DNA of 64,000 bases. Source: Eucalyptus grandis. Taxonomy: Eukaryota > Streptophyta > Magnoliopsida > Myrtales > Myrtaceae. The stretch is from the NCBI RefSeq assembly GCF_016545825.1, contig NC_052618.1:5199398-5263397 (forward strand), given 5' to 3'. The position numbers were made by a program, and so were the translations under genes. This document shows positions 47,831-59,877 of the stretch, one piece after another (the first letter of the stretch is position 1; each line of letters begins with the position of its first letter). A model generated the notes under the pieces. The model searched no databases. It was not told the DNA's origin and saw only the letters and a program-made list of their open reading frames with translations.

Positions 47831-48161
47831 AAAGGAAATGTTCTCGTGAGCAAACTCCATGCCACAAAGCAAATTATCTGAATTCGAACGTACTGTTGCT
47901 TGAGAGTTGTTGCCTGAAGTTGCGGCCGAGACATACACAGGGAGTTCCCTGATTTGGAGAGGGGCATCATCGATGGAGGCATTGGAATCATTTTGATTTT
48001 CAGGCAGTGAGAAAGGAGGGACGACAGCGGGAGGGCGGTCAGTACACGTATGCCTTCCACGGTACGTGATCTCGAAGACAGTAGGGTCGTCATCGGATCT
48101 TTGCACTTGCTTGGTAGCCAAACAACCTTGCTCAAATTTATGAGTGCACCAATAGTAGTTC
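47831..48161 (-). CDS. WRKY C3 exon 3: group III zinc finger half
   Basis: Acceptor tattcAG (intact here, unlike C1). It encodes NYYWCTHKFEQGC, LATKQVQRSDDD and RGRHTC, so C-x7-C / H-x-C is kept. A Pro-rich, Asn-rich tail ends at the TIR element. Confidence 0.75.
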
Positions 48162-48765
48162 CTGAATATGAAGTTTGGAAAAATTATCAATGAAAGGTAG
48201 ACATAGTGGCCAAAGGAAACATAATAAAACTTGGGTGCACTCATCGCTGAAATACTTCGAAAGTGCTCAATTATATGTCAAACAATAGGAGGTTAAGGAA
48301 GAGGAATGTTATGGTAACGTAAAAAGCTGCCAAATTGAACAAGCCATTGATAACTGAAATTATTTTTAGGCGATCGTGACATGAAAAAGAGATGTCTGAC
48401 CATGAAACAACCCATCAAATATAGGATGATGAACGACATGACGAAAATGATTATGCTGCTAAATGATGACGTCTTTCATCGAGTCTTCTTACAACTAACT
48501 TTCCATATGAGGAAAAATAAAAGAAATCTGTCTACTCCTATCACTTAACACAGGACAAGTATCGAGTTCCTTCCTTTTAGCGTTTTCAAGGACGTGGCTT
48601 ATCTCAAGTACACCAATGTAACATGCTGGGGATGAATTTAGACCCAGGAGTGAGAGGCAAGATCATTAAAGGGGGTTTACTTTGAACAATGGATAATGTT
48701 CTAGTGAATCCTTGTGGTGATGGAGCTTCAAGACTTGCAAGAGAAATGATCGTCTCTGAACTCAC

Positions 48766-48894
48766 CTTGGATACTTGGCTTCAAGAGATGTCCTCTGACG
48801 GTACATCGTCCAAATGTACCCATCCTCAGGTTGCACATCGAGGTTCGAGGCTGGGGTGACTCGGACCTGCTCTGTCCCCCGCGGCATCATCTTT
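48766..48894 (-). CDS. WRKY C3 exon 2: degenerate WTMYRQR core
   Basis: 129 bp with canonical splice sites and phases 2-2. It encodes TEQVRVTPASNLDV, then EDGYIWTMYRQRTSLEAKYPR. WRKYGQK is replaced by WTMYRQR, while spacing, flanks and the zinc finger in exon 3 survive. DNA binding to a W-box is doubtful. Confidence 0.8.
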
Positions 48895-49015
48895 CTGCAA
48901 CACATTTGGTTGCCTTCACAAAATCATGCAACAATCACGTCCACATGCAAACATCAAGGATATAGTCATGCATGCAACAACAGGAAAAAAATCACATGAT
49001 TAATTAATTGATTAC

Positions 49016-49293
49016 CTTTTCGTTGGAGTAGAGTCCGCACTGCTAATCGGGCTCCCGTTGAGCGAAGGGATTTCGGTGAATTCCTTGACAATTTTCTGGA
49101 AGTCGCTGCTGCCGCAGTTGATGGTTGTCGCCTGAACTCGAGCAGACTTCTTGAATTTGGTGCTCTGGTTTGATTTCGATACCCCCGACCATCGTTCCTG
49201 AACCGTTCTCTGGCTGGTGTTGATAGCCTTACCAAGATTGGTCCTGTCTAGTTCTGGCATTTCTGGCCTCCATTCTGTGCTGGTGTTGCTCAT
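49016..49293 (-). CDS. WRKY C3 exon 1, lacking the coiled coil
   Basis: ATG at 49293 (MSNTSTEWRPEMPE), ends TPTKR|GTAATC, 278 bp. It lacks the 228 bp (76 codons) that encode the group III helix in C2; the deletion is in frame and shared with C1. Nearly identical to 28883-29160, so C1 and C3 are the closest pair. Confidence 0.8.
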
Positions 49294-49433
49294 GGCTCAA
49301 TTTCGCTCAATGAATGCGTCGATTTGCCTCTCTTTTCTGCGTATGTGTTTGTTGATTCCCCAAAATCTGTTGAGAAGATTACCCTCAAGAGGGCATGCAC
49401 CTCATAGAATGGCAGATGAGACTAATAGCCCTT

Positions 49434-49533
49434 NNNNNNNNNNNNNNNNNNNNNNNNNNNNNNNNNNNNNNNNNNNNNNNNNNNNNNNNNNNNNNNNNNN
49501 NNNNNNNNNNNNNNNNNNNNNNNNNNNNNNNNN
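49434..49533. other. Assembly gap (100 N)
   Basis: Exactly 100 N, the conventional placeholder. It lies just upstream of WRKY C3 exon 1, in sequence duplicated at 29.3 kb, so it is probably a repeat-caused break of unknown true size. Confidence 0.98.
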
Positions 49534-50137
49534 CCAAGTGCCGAGGTAGATAAAGGGTGTTCAAGAACATAAGTGGAATTAGCTAGGCTTAGAGGATATC
49601 GAAGCCAAACCGAGGGGTGCTCTACATGTGACAACTACTTCCCCAGAATTATGAGGCAATGTGGCAAAGAAGGTCAAGTGATGTGGCAATGACCAGTTAC
49701 ATATACCAGTATGTTCTAAGAATGACAAAAGACGTACACTTGGAAGCACGTGCACCTGCAAAGTATGCACGACATTCAAAGACGGGGACACGCATTGTTG
49801 GCTCTCAATAATAGTGTCCTATATGCGCACAACCTTCCATGAAATCCAACGAAATTTCCACCAGTTGAAGGAAATAAAAAGCACTCACCTTTCTCCATGC
49901 TGAATGGTCCACAAGTTCTTTGGTTGCTCTAAAATGTGAGGCTGTGAAAAACAATGATAAATTTTTTCTCTTATATAACCAGAATACGTAGTCAAATACT
50001 GTGGGGTAATCAAATTTAATCAGTAAAATCGAAAGGGAGACATTTTAATCACAAGCTCTTCACCGTGGAGTTGGAAAAATCTCTTAACTGAGTCAGACTA
50101 ATAAGGCACAAGACTACAATAGAACAGTTCAGTGCAT
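49534..50137. other. Spacer between gap and retrotransposons
   Basis: No gene, RNA or element end recognised. Confidence 0.4.
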
Positions 50138-50186
50138 GTTGGAGATATGGGAGGATCAATCATGGATTATAGTTGATCCAAGTATC
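50138..50186 (+). repeat. Left piece of an older Copia 5' LTR
   Basis: Begins TGTTGGAGATATGGG and is cut at 50186 by the Sirevirus-like element. It continues at 59878 and leads to the primer-binding site at 60042. Confidence 0.55.
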
Positions 50187-51114
50187 TGTTGGAGAAATCT
50201 TTCCGGAATACTTTGAAGCTGACAAAACGTTTCCATCAGTTTAGTCTGAAGATTTGCAGACTCTATTATTTAAAGTCTGAAGACCTCCGAACTGCCAGAC
50301 TCAAGACTCAAAGTCTATTCTCATTGACAGTTTCTAATCCGTTGAAGAAAGGCTATCCAGAACTGAGTGCTTCATTAAGGATTTGGCCTTATCGACTGGA
50401 GAAGATCTCTTGGCTAGAAATGACGTAACGGATTCCTTTATTCAAATAAAGATTGATTAAGGATCCGATGAATGGCGAAGTATCCTTGGAAGGTTCTACT
50501 TATAGAAACCAAGATCCTGATTGTATGGGCGAGCAGGATTGATGGGCTATCGACATGTTCCTTTAATAGCTCGAATAATCTTCCCAATTGATTCCTTACA
50601 ATGGGTAGATTGGAGGAATTCCTTTGATAAGTGCCAACGGGTATGATGGCATAAATGAATATAAAAGAAAGACATTCTGGTTGTTCGACAGAGGGTGTAC
50701 GATAGAAGAATTCCAAAATCTGAAGCTCATTGATTCTTAGTCAATTCATTTACTAAGCGAAATCTTGTACGCAAAAGAGAGTTTATATCTTGAGATACCT
50801 TGAGGAAGTGTGGTAGAGTATTTACACTGTGGAATCAAGGGAAAGCATTGGTGTAACATCTCTTTTGTTCATAGTGAAATCCAAAATGGTGGGCTGTCGG
50901 TGCAAGAGTGGACATAGGCTTGAAATAAGCCGAACCACTATAAACCTTGTGTTCAATTTTCTCTTCCCTACTCTCTGCTTTACTTTGATCATAATTCATT
51001 TTGTTAACTAAAGGAGAACTTCCTTTCTATTGTCTGCCTAGTATTGCTTTCGTATCTCAAGAAATTGTTTTTACACCTATTCACCCCCTCTAGGTGCTTA
51101 TACTAGCTATATCA
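50187..51114 (+). repeat. 5' LTR of the Sirevirus-like element
   Basis: 928 bp, aligns end to end with 58948-59877 with few differences, so the insertion is fairly young. Confidence 0.9.
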
Positions 51115-51173
51115 ATTGGTATCGAGCATGTACTCACTTTGTTTGAAGTGTTTTACTTCAGAGTTAAAAATCC

Positions 51174-52562
51174 ATGGCTAGTATGCTAGCTCCAGGGCTG
51201 GTGGAAGGGCAAAGCAATACCAGACCATCTTACTTTGATGGAAAGGATTACAACATCTGGAAAACAAAGATGAAAGCGTTCCTAAGATCAAATGATCCTC
51301 TGGAATGGGACGTTGTAGAAAAAAGAATCACTCCTAAAGCTACATCTGTCTCAGAGAGAGGAAAAAAAGCTGTTGAGTCCAGTGAAATGACTCAAGAAGA
51401 GATAATCAAGAGACAAGCTCTTGATGCAAAAGCAATTTATTCTTTATATTGTGTTTTGTCACATACTGAATATAATAGAATATCTTCTTGTGTTACAGCA
51501 AAAGAAGTCTGGGATAGATTACATATTACATATTACCTATGAAGGAACTTATCGAGTGAAAGAGACAAGAATCAACATTCTCCTCGGTCAATACGAAGCC
51601 TTCAAAATGAAATCAGGAGAATCTATAACTGACATGTTTAGTCGTTTTACAGTATATCGTGAATGGTCTTGAAAATCAAGGTCAACCAATTTCTGATCCC
51701 ATGAAGGTAAACAAGCTACCGCGGACTCTCCAAGGATTGGAATCACATAAAGACCTCAATAAGAGAGACACAAAGGATCATGCTACTATCTGTTGATGAG
51801 TTGGTTGGAACTCTTCAGTCTTATGAAGTGGAACGAATCAATGAAGACGAAGATCCTAAAGGTAAGAAATTCATTACATTAAAATCCATTGATGACTCTG
51901 ATATTACAGATTCTGAAGACGACATGGATGATGAGGAGCTTGTACTCATGATAAGAAGATTCAGAAAGCTGAATAGAAAAGGAAGAAGATTCAATCCAAA
52001 GAAACAGAAGTTTTCAAAAGCAATGAGACTAAGTCTCGTTGAGGATGATGAATCAAACAAAGATGTAGTCTGCTTTGAATGTAAGAAAAATGGACACATC
52101 AGACTCAACTGTCCTCTTCTGAGAAAGAAGAAAGGAAACGCTGAAAAGTATCGAAAGGCTCTTAAAGCAGAAACCTTGAGTGATACAGAGTGTGAAGAAA
52201 GTGATGATGATTATGCCAACATAAGTCTGATGGCACAATTGGATTCAGATTCAAACTCAAAACACTCAGATTCAAACAGTGAATTTGAGGTAAGTAACTT
52301 TAAAATCCCTATTAAAGTTTCTAAATACATTGATGAGCTGTGTTTTAGTCTTAAGACTTCTCTTAAAAGGATTTCCGAACTTAAAAAGGAAAACTCTGCA
52401 CTAAAAACAACAGAAAATGTTTTGAAAGAAAAGTTGAAATGTTTAAACATGAATGTTTCTACTCTTAAAGAAAGCGAAAATAATCTCTTGAAAGAAAATG
52501 CATTTTTAAAAATGACTTATCAAATATTTCAAAAGATTTTCAATAGGATCCGAGAAACTTGA
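51174..52562 (+). pseudogene. Copia gag, frameshifted
   Basis: Starts MASMLAPGLVEGQSNTRPSY and has YFDGKDYNIWKTKMKAFL, typical of plant Copia gag. A duplicated 7-base tract near 51525 (tacatattacatatta) shifts the frame, and a second shift lies near 51660. The C-terminal part has a CCHC zinc knuckle (CFECKKNGHIRLNC) and a Lys/Glu-rich coiled-coil tail. Confidence 0.85.
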
Positions 52563-52679
52563 GAAAATTTTTTCAGCACAAAGACCTTATTTCAATAAAT
52601 GCTTAGGAATGACAGCAGAAACCATTCATTTAATTGATTTTCCTAAAGTGAAAGAAAGAATTAAGTAAAGACCCACAAG

Positions 52680-55600
52680 AGATGCTTACAAAGATCATTT
52701 CAAAAAGATTTTTGTAAAACCAGTAGGACGAAATGCTCTCAGATGTTCAAAGTGCAATAGTGCAGATCATTTTGAAAAATGATGTTCTATGGTTTGGAAA
52801 CCTGTTAAGAAAGTATGGGCAAAAACCACCTATCATACTAACACCAATGGACCCAAGAAAATATGGGTACCAAAGAAAGCTTGAGTCTCTTTTTTAAATG
52901 CAAGTCACTATTAAGAAAAAGGTAAAATGGTATTTGGATAGTTGATACTCAAGACATATGACAGAGATTCAAATTGCTTCATAAAGCTTGTTCAAGTAAA
53001 TGGTGGAAAAGTCTCATTTGGAGGAAACATCAAAGGAAGAATTGTGGGATTTGGAACTGTAAAGATTGGAAACCTCACAATAAGCAATGTTTCCCTAGTA
53101 GAAGGACTCAATTACAATCTGCTCAGTATCAGTCAGCTGTGTGATATTGGTTTCAAAATCAACTTTCAAGAGGGAATATGTTCAGGAACTAGTAAAGATT
53201 CTACTTAGTCATTCATGGCTCGAAGACATGGAAATATCTACCTCTTGGATGTGAAACCAGATGAATCGCAATGTCTTATCTCAATTCAAGACGAAGCAAA
53301 CCTATGGCACAGAAAGCTTGGGCACGTTAATATGAAGCAGATAGCCAAAATTTCAGCAAAGAAGCTTGTTCGTGGTTTACCCAATCTGTCATACCAAAAG
53401 TCTGATCTATGCACACCATGCATATTGGGAAAACAGGTAAGAAATTCCTTTAAACCAATAAATCAAGTTTCCACTAATAGTGTACTGCAGCTTCTGCATA
53501 TGGATCTCTTTGGACCAACCAAAACTCAGAGTATTGGAGGTAAGAAATATTGCCTAGTAATTGTGGATGACTACTCACGATTTACTTGGGTATATTTCCT
53601 GGCAAATAAGTCTGAAACATTTTCTTATTTCGAAAAGTTTGCTAAAAATGTTCAAAATGAAAAATGGTATGTTATAAGCATAAGAACAGACCATGGAGGC
53701 GAATTTGAAAATCAAGATTTTACAAAATTCTTTGATGAATTCTGGTTTTCAGCATGTATTTTCCTCTCCATATACTCCAGAGCAAAATGGAGTCGTGGAA
53801 AGAAAGAATAGGTCGCTTCAAGAAATGGCTAGAACTCTTTTAATTGAAAGTAATATATCTTCACGTTTTTGGGCTGAAGCAGTTTCTACAGCATGTTACA
53901 TTATTAACAGAGTTTTCCTAAGGCCTATTCTGGAAAAGACCCCCTATGAATTATTCAAAGAAAAGAAGCCTATTGTTTCTTACTTTCATGTGTTTGGATG
54001 TAAATGCTTTATTTTGAAAAATGCGAATGATCGAGTTGGTAAGTTTGAAGAAAAATCAGATGAAGGCATCTTCCTTGAATATTCTTCCTCAAGCAAAGCC
54101 TATAGAGTCTACAGCAAGAAGACTCAATATGTGGAGGAATCAATGAATGTCAGATTTCAAGATTCTATGCAAAATGAATCTATTCAGACTCATCTTGAAG
54201 AATCTGAACCTACTGCAGACTCTACAAAGTCTAAATCTCAAGAAGTAGCTCAGACTTCTAAAGACCAGCAACAAATGATTGTTGAAGATTCAAATGAAGG
54301 AAGTAATTATCAACCTGACAAATCAACCAGTAACTGGAAGCATAAGTCCAGTCATCCCAAAGATCTCATTATTGGCGACATTAATGAATGAATTCGCACA
54401 AGATCTAAAAGGCGTGAAGAGTCTAGTGCTGTGGCTCTTATTTATGAAATATAACCCAAAAGCATAGAAGAAGCTTTATCTGATGAAAGCTGGATTGAAG
54501 CTATGCAAGAAGAACTTAGACAATTCGGATTAATGATGTCTGGAGTTGACTCCTAAACCAAAAGGTAAATCTATTATTGAGCTAAATGGGTTTTCAGGAA
54601 CAAGATGAACGAAAAGGAAAAGTCGTAAGAAACAAAGCAAGACTCGTGGCCAAGGGATATACGCAAGAAGAAGGGATAGACTATGACGAGACTTACGCAC
54701 TAGTAGCAAGGTTAGAAGCAATCGGATTATTACTTGCTTTTTCTTGTTATAAGAATTTCATGTTATTCCAAATGGACGTCAAAAGTACTTTCCTAAATGG
54801 ATTTATCCATGAGAAAGTCTATGTGGAACAATCACCTGGGTTTGAAGACCCAAGGAAGCCAGACTCAGTATTCAGACTGAAAAAGGCCTTGTATGGTTTA
54901 AAGCAAGCACCCCGAGCTTTGGTACGACAGACTGAGTAAGTTTTTAATACAAAATGGCTTTGTCAAAGGTAAAGTAGACACTACTCTGTTCATCAAAAGA
55001 GAAAGCAAAAGTTTTCTACTTGTTCAAATATATGTTGATGATAGTATTTTTGGATCCTCTAATGAAAGTTTGTGCAAGAAATTCTCTAAGTCTATGCAGG
55101 ATGAATTTGAAATGAGCATGATGGATGAACTAACCTTCTTTCTTGGACTTCAAGTGAAACAATTGAAGGAATGGACTTTTATTCATAAAAAAAAAAAAAT
55201 ATGCTAATGATCTTGTCAAAAAGTTTGGACTGCAACATTGCAAAAAAACTGAAATACCAATGTCAAGTTCCTTGAAGATAGACAAAGATGAAGGAGGAAA
55301 GAAAGTTGACCGGAAGCTATACAGAAGTATCATCGGTTCACTTCTTTATCTTACTGCCTCTAGACCTGACATTTTGTTTAGTGTTTGTATTTGTGCTAGA
55401 TTTCAAGCAGACCCTAAAAAATCTCATCTAAGTGCTGCAAAGCGTATTATCAAATACATTGCTTCAACTTCAAGTCTCGGTCTTTGGTATCCAAAAAGGG
55501 AAGACTTTACTCTTCTTAGATACTCGAGACGCGAGATCTAGCCGGATGCGAGTTGATAGAAAGAGCACCTCGAGTACACATCGGTTACTTGGAAGCGGAC

Positions 55601-55992
55601 GGTGTCTTGATTTTCAAGGAAGTAAAATACAGTAGCTCTTTCTACAGCAGAAGCAGAGTATGTAGCTCTCGGAAGTTGTTGTTCACAAATTCTGTGGATA
55701 AAACAACAGCTAAGAGACTTTGGAATTGAAGATTCATGCACGAAGATTAACTGTGACAACACCAGTGCAATCAATCTTACCAAAAATCCAATTCTTCACT
55801 CAAGAGCAAAGCATATAGAGATTCGACATTACTTCATTAGAGATCATGTTCAAAATGGAGAAGTTTCGATTTGGTTTGTTGACTCAAAGAACCAATTGGC
55901 GGATATATTTACAAAGCCTTTGGAGAAAAATCAATTTGAAATCATCCGTTCCAGACTCAACATCTTGAAGCTTGAAGAAGTTAAAATCTAGA
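52680..55992 (+). pseudogene. Copia pol with multiple lesions
   Basis: The protease active-site region (52927-52960) has WYLDS followed by a stop in place of Gly-Cys, then SRHMT. GAG-pre-integrase (LWHRKLGHVNMKQIAKIS) and the integrase core (DDYSRFTWVYF, TDHGGEFEN) run to a frameshift near 53700, after which the frame continues to 54391. Reverse transcriptase (KARLVAKGYTQEEGIDYDET, MDVKSTFLNG, IYVDD near 55035) and RNase H (HSRAKHIEIRHYFIRD) are in broken frames to the stop at 55990. Confidence 0.85.
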
Positions 55993-56405
55993 GACTCTCA
56001 GACTCAATCAATAATGGTTCTTGACTGTAAGTTATTTTATTTTCTCTTATATTAAATCTCTGAAAGGTACGATCATCTATCTATAATTGATTTCTACTAT
56101 CTTCAATTTTTGTGAAAAGAGCAATTTTTTTCCTTTTCAAAAAGAGTTAATTTTTCTTTAAAATGACAATTATCTATTTTTGAAAAAAGCAGTTATTTTT
56201 AAAAGAGGCATCTTTTCACTTTCCTTTACGACGTTTAGTATTTCCCCTTTTGACTGAGCTATATACAGTCGGTTCCTCTTCGCTTAATTCCAAAACCCTA
56301 AAAGCATCGATCTTCCATTCTGTCTTCCTCCCTTGTTTAATCTTCGAAAAAGTTGTCATCTTTCTTGGGAAAGTCAAGCAAGGAATCTTTCAAAGACTGA
56401 GAAAG

Positions 56406-58564
56406 ATGTCGTCTTCAAGAAAGTCTTCGAGGATCGCAAGTAGGGGACCACGGCGAATGAGTGAGGGGCCTACTCACTTTGATCTCACCGAAGAAGAGGA
56501 GTCACCAAGTCAGCAGCAGAGCTCACAACATTCTCGCAGCGTCATTCTCCACCATCTAGTCCACAGGGTGTTGGTCATCGACAAGAGGAAGAAATTGTTG
56601 AAGACGCAGATCCTGTAAGAATTCAAAGGCCCTCTTTTATTTATAAGCTTTACCGTGCTTTAAAGAGGACTAGTACTCCATTGAACTACATCGATGAGTT
56701 TCTTAAGGACAATGGATATGGGAATGAGTACATCTTTTTGCGAAAAATGGAGAATTTGGGAATTGCTCCTAAGGGGTTGGCAGAAGAAACCCTTGCAAAT
56801 ATCCCAAGTGATCCGCGTGTTGGAGGACTAAATCCAATCGATGGGAATGATGATGACAAATTGTATAGCCAATTTCAACCAAGAATGGGTGTTGCGGCAA
56901 AAATTCGAGGAAAAATGACAGAGTTGTTTAGATCGAAGGAACAGAAAGATCTATACTCCAAATTGTTGAAGCGTGGGGTGATAAACCCTAGGAGTGTGGA
57001 TTTTGATTTTCTTGATGCTGTGAATGTAAATTTAAGGGAAAAGTTCAGTTTTCTTCAACTTGAACAATTATGTTCTGACATCACAGAAGCCTATGCTCAA
57101 TTAACTACATATTTCTATTCAAATCTTAGTTTCTTGGATGTGAATAAAATCTCTTTTAGTGTCCGAGATCAGGACTTTGTGGTTGATGTGGATATGCTGG
57201 TGGATGTGATTGGGGTTGAGAGAGGGAGATATCAACCCATCAGTGTCTCTATAACTCGTGTCACATTGGAACTTGTTAAAGACAGAAGGACAGAGGGAAG
57301 GATTTCCTACTCAAGGATGAGTGCGTTCAACATTCTGCTTCACAAGATTGTGATCAATTGCCTTAGACCGAAATCAACTTCCAAGACTGATGTTTCAAAC
57401 TCAGAGGCAAAACTGATGTATGCCATCAATGCTGGGAAAAGGTTTTCTCTTCCTCACACTATTCTGTTCCACATGTATAGAGCAGTGGTGAAGGACAAGG
57501 GTCAACTTCCTTATCCAGGTCTTGTGTCAAAGTTATTCAAACATTTGAATATTCAGCCTCCACAAATTTTCTATGTTCGACCGTGTGACAAAATGGTGGT
57601 AGGACTGAAAATGGTGTCCAAAATGCGTCTGAAAGAACTCGACAAGGCATTGGAGAAATTCAAGGAGACAACCCCTGCCAAGCCTCATCAAGCCTCTTCT
57701 GTAGTGAAAAGAAAAGGAAAGGAGCCCATGGTTGCTCCATCCAAAAAAAGAAGAGCTCTCATCATTGAGGATGAAGATGATAAAGATGACCTCACCATTT
57801 CTACTATGGCATTGAAGAAGCTGAGTCGTTCTATTCCAGAATCAATGGAACAACATGAGAAAGAAGTAGAGGAGAGAGAAGGACAGGAGAAAGAAGAAGA
57901 AGAGAAAGAAGCAGAGGAGATAGAAGCAGAAGAGCAAGAAGCAGAAGAAAAAGAAGAAGAGGAGAGAGAAGTCTGAAGAAAGAGAAGCGAGAGGAGGAAA
58001 GGTTTGATGAAGAAGATGAAGAAGAAAGAGGAAATCAAGAGGAAGGAGAGCATGAGGAACACTCTTCTCCACCTGAAGCCATGGAAACAGGGGGAGATGG
58101 TGAGAAAAGAGGAATGTCCTCATATCCATTATCGTGAAGGAGTCGCCGCTCTCAAGCGAATCCAGAGGACATTCATGTCTCTAAATATCCCGAGGAGGGA
58201 CATGATGCTTCATCGCCAAATCTGCGTGACTATCTTTGATATACCATCGTCCCGCCTTTACTCCATCGAGATCGAGCCGAAGCCACGCGGTGATAATTCA
58301 GCAGATTTCCGCAAAATCCTTGATGTTCTCTTGGAAATGCGGGGTCAGATATATGCTTTGGAGTTCGAAGTTCAGAACTTGAAGAATGCAGGACAAGCTT
58401 CTTCCGTTTCCTTGTCTGATCAGATCCAAGCCCTTGCTCTTCAAAATCAAGCAAATGCTAAGAGTGAAGAGGTGGCTCAACTGAAGGAAGATTTGAAAAA
58501 GCTGGAAGGCATCGTTCAGTCAATGGGAGATTTCCAGCTTGTTCGCGTTCCCAAGCAATCTTGA
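56406..58564 (+). pseudogene. Extra 3' reading frame of the Sirevirus-like element
   Basis: ATG at 56406 (MSSSRKSSRIASRGPRR). A frameshift near 56540, then a long open stretch to 57976 (NYIDEFLKDNGYGNEYIF, LDAVNVNLREKFSFLQL), a Glu-rich region, a break, and a second open stretch 58004-58564 with a C-terminal coiled coil (LKEDLKKLEGIVQSM). Sireviruses often carry an ORF here, called env-like by position. No signal peptide or convincing membrane segment is visible. Confidence 0.65.
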
Positions 58565-58947
58565 CTCCATTCTATTCCCATCTCAACCTTTTTTTTATGA
58601 TGACAAAAAGGGGGAGAGATGCGAGATTTGAAATCTTTGAACTTTGAACTTAAACTTTTAAACTTGTTGAAACTTTTAGTTTGTTTTGATGTCTGACTTG
58701 ACTTGTGTCTGGATGTCGACTGAACTTTGATTTGGATTTAACTGCTGCTTATATTAAGTACTATTGATATCTTATGAATGGCTTTACTCTCACGCAAGAC
58801 TAACCTATTTTTTGTGGTTGCAAATTCTAGTGTTATCATTAAGCCATTAATCTTTATGAGATATCCATATTTACTTGAGTAATGTTTTGCAGGTCAAAGT
58901 TATTCAAATCTGCAGGAAAGTTTTGTCACCATAAAAAAATGGGAGAT

Positions 58948-59877
58948 TGTTGGAGAAATCTTTCCGGAAAAGTTTGAAGCTGACAAAATGTTTCCATCAG
59001 TCTAGTCTGAAGATTTGCAGACTCTACTATTTAAATTTTGAAGACCTCCGGACTGCCAGACTCAAGACTCAAAGTCTATTCTCATTGACAGTTTCTAATC
59101 CGTTGAAGAAAGGCTATCAAGCACTGAGTGTTTCTTTAAGGATTTGGCCTTATCGACTGGAGAAGATCTCTTGGCTGGATATGACGTAACGGATTCCTTT
59201 ATTTGAATCAAGATTGATTAAGGATCCGATGAATGGTGAAGTATTCTTGGAAGGTTCTACTTATGGAAACCAAGATCCTGATTGTATGGGCGAGCAGGAT
59301 TGATGGGCTATCGACATGTTCCTTTAATAGCTCGAATGATCTTCCTAATTGATTTCGTCCAATGGGTAGATTGGAGGAATTCCTTTGGTAAGTGCCAACG
59401 GGTATGATGGCATAAAGGAGTATAAAATGAAGACGTTCTAGTTGTTCGACAGAGGGTGTACGATAGAAGAATTCCAAAGTCTGAAGCTCATTGATTCTTA
59501 GTCAATTCATTTACTGAGCGAAATCTTGTACGCAAAAGAGAGTTTATATCTTGAGATACCTTGAGGAAGTGTGGTAGAGTATCTACACTATGGGATCAAG
59601 GGAAAGCATTGCTGTAACATCTCTTTTGTTTATAGTGAAATCCAACCGGTGGGCTGTCAGTGTAAAAGAGTGGACCTAGGCTTGAAATAAGCCGAACCAC
59701 TATAAACCTTGTGTTCAATTTTCTCTTCCCTACTCTCTGCTTTACTTTGATCATAATTCGTTTTGTTAACTAAAGGAGAACTTCATTTCTATTGTCTGCC
59801 TAGTATTGCTTTCGTATCTCAAGAAATTATTTTTACACCTATTCACCCCCCTCTAGGTGCTTATACTAGCTATATCA
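58948..59877 (+). repeat. 3' LTR of the Sirevirus-like element
   Basis: 930 bp partner of 50187-51114. Confidence 0.9.

Larger units (their letters stand above)
50187..59877 (+). mobile_element. Sirevirus-like Copia retrotransposon, 9.7 kb
   Basis: LTRs at 50187-51114 and 58948-59877 (about 930 bp, TGTTGG...TATATCA, highly similar). Target duplication gtatc (50182-50186) and gtatt (59878-59882). Primer-binding site ttggtatcgagcatg directly after the 5' LTR. A purine tract (aaaaaaatgggagat) precedes the 3' LTR. Order: gag, protease, integrase, reverse transcriptase, RNase H, then a long extra 3' reading frame, as in SIRE1-type elements. Coding parts have several frameshifts and stops. Confidence 0.9.
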
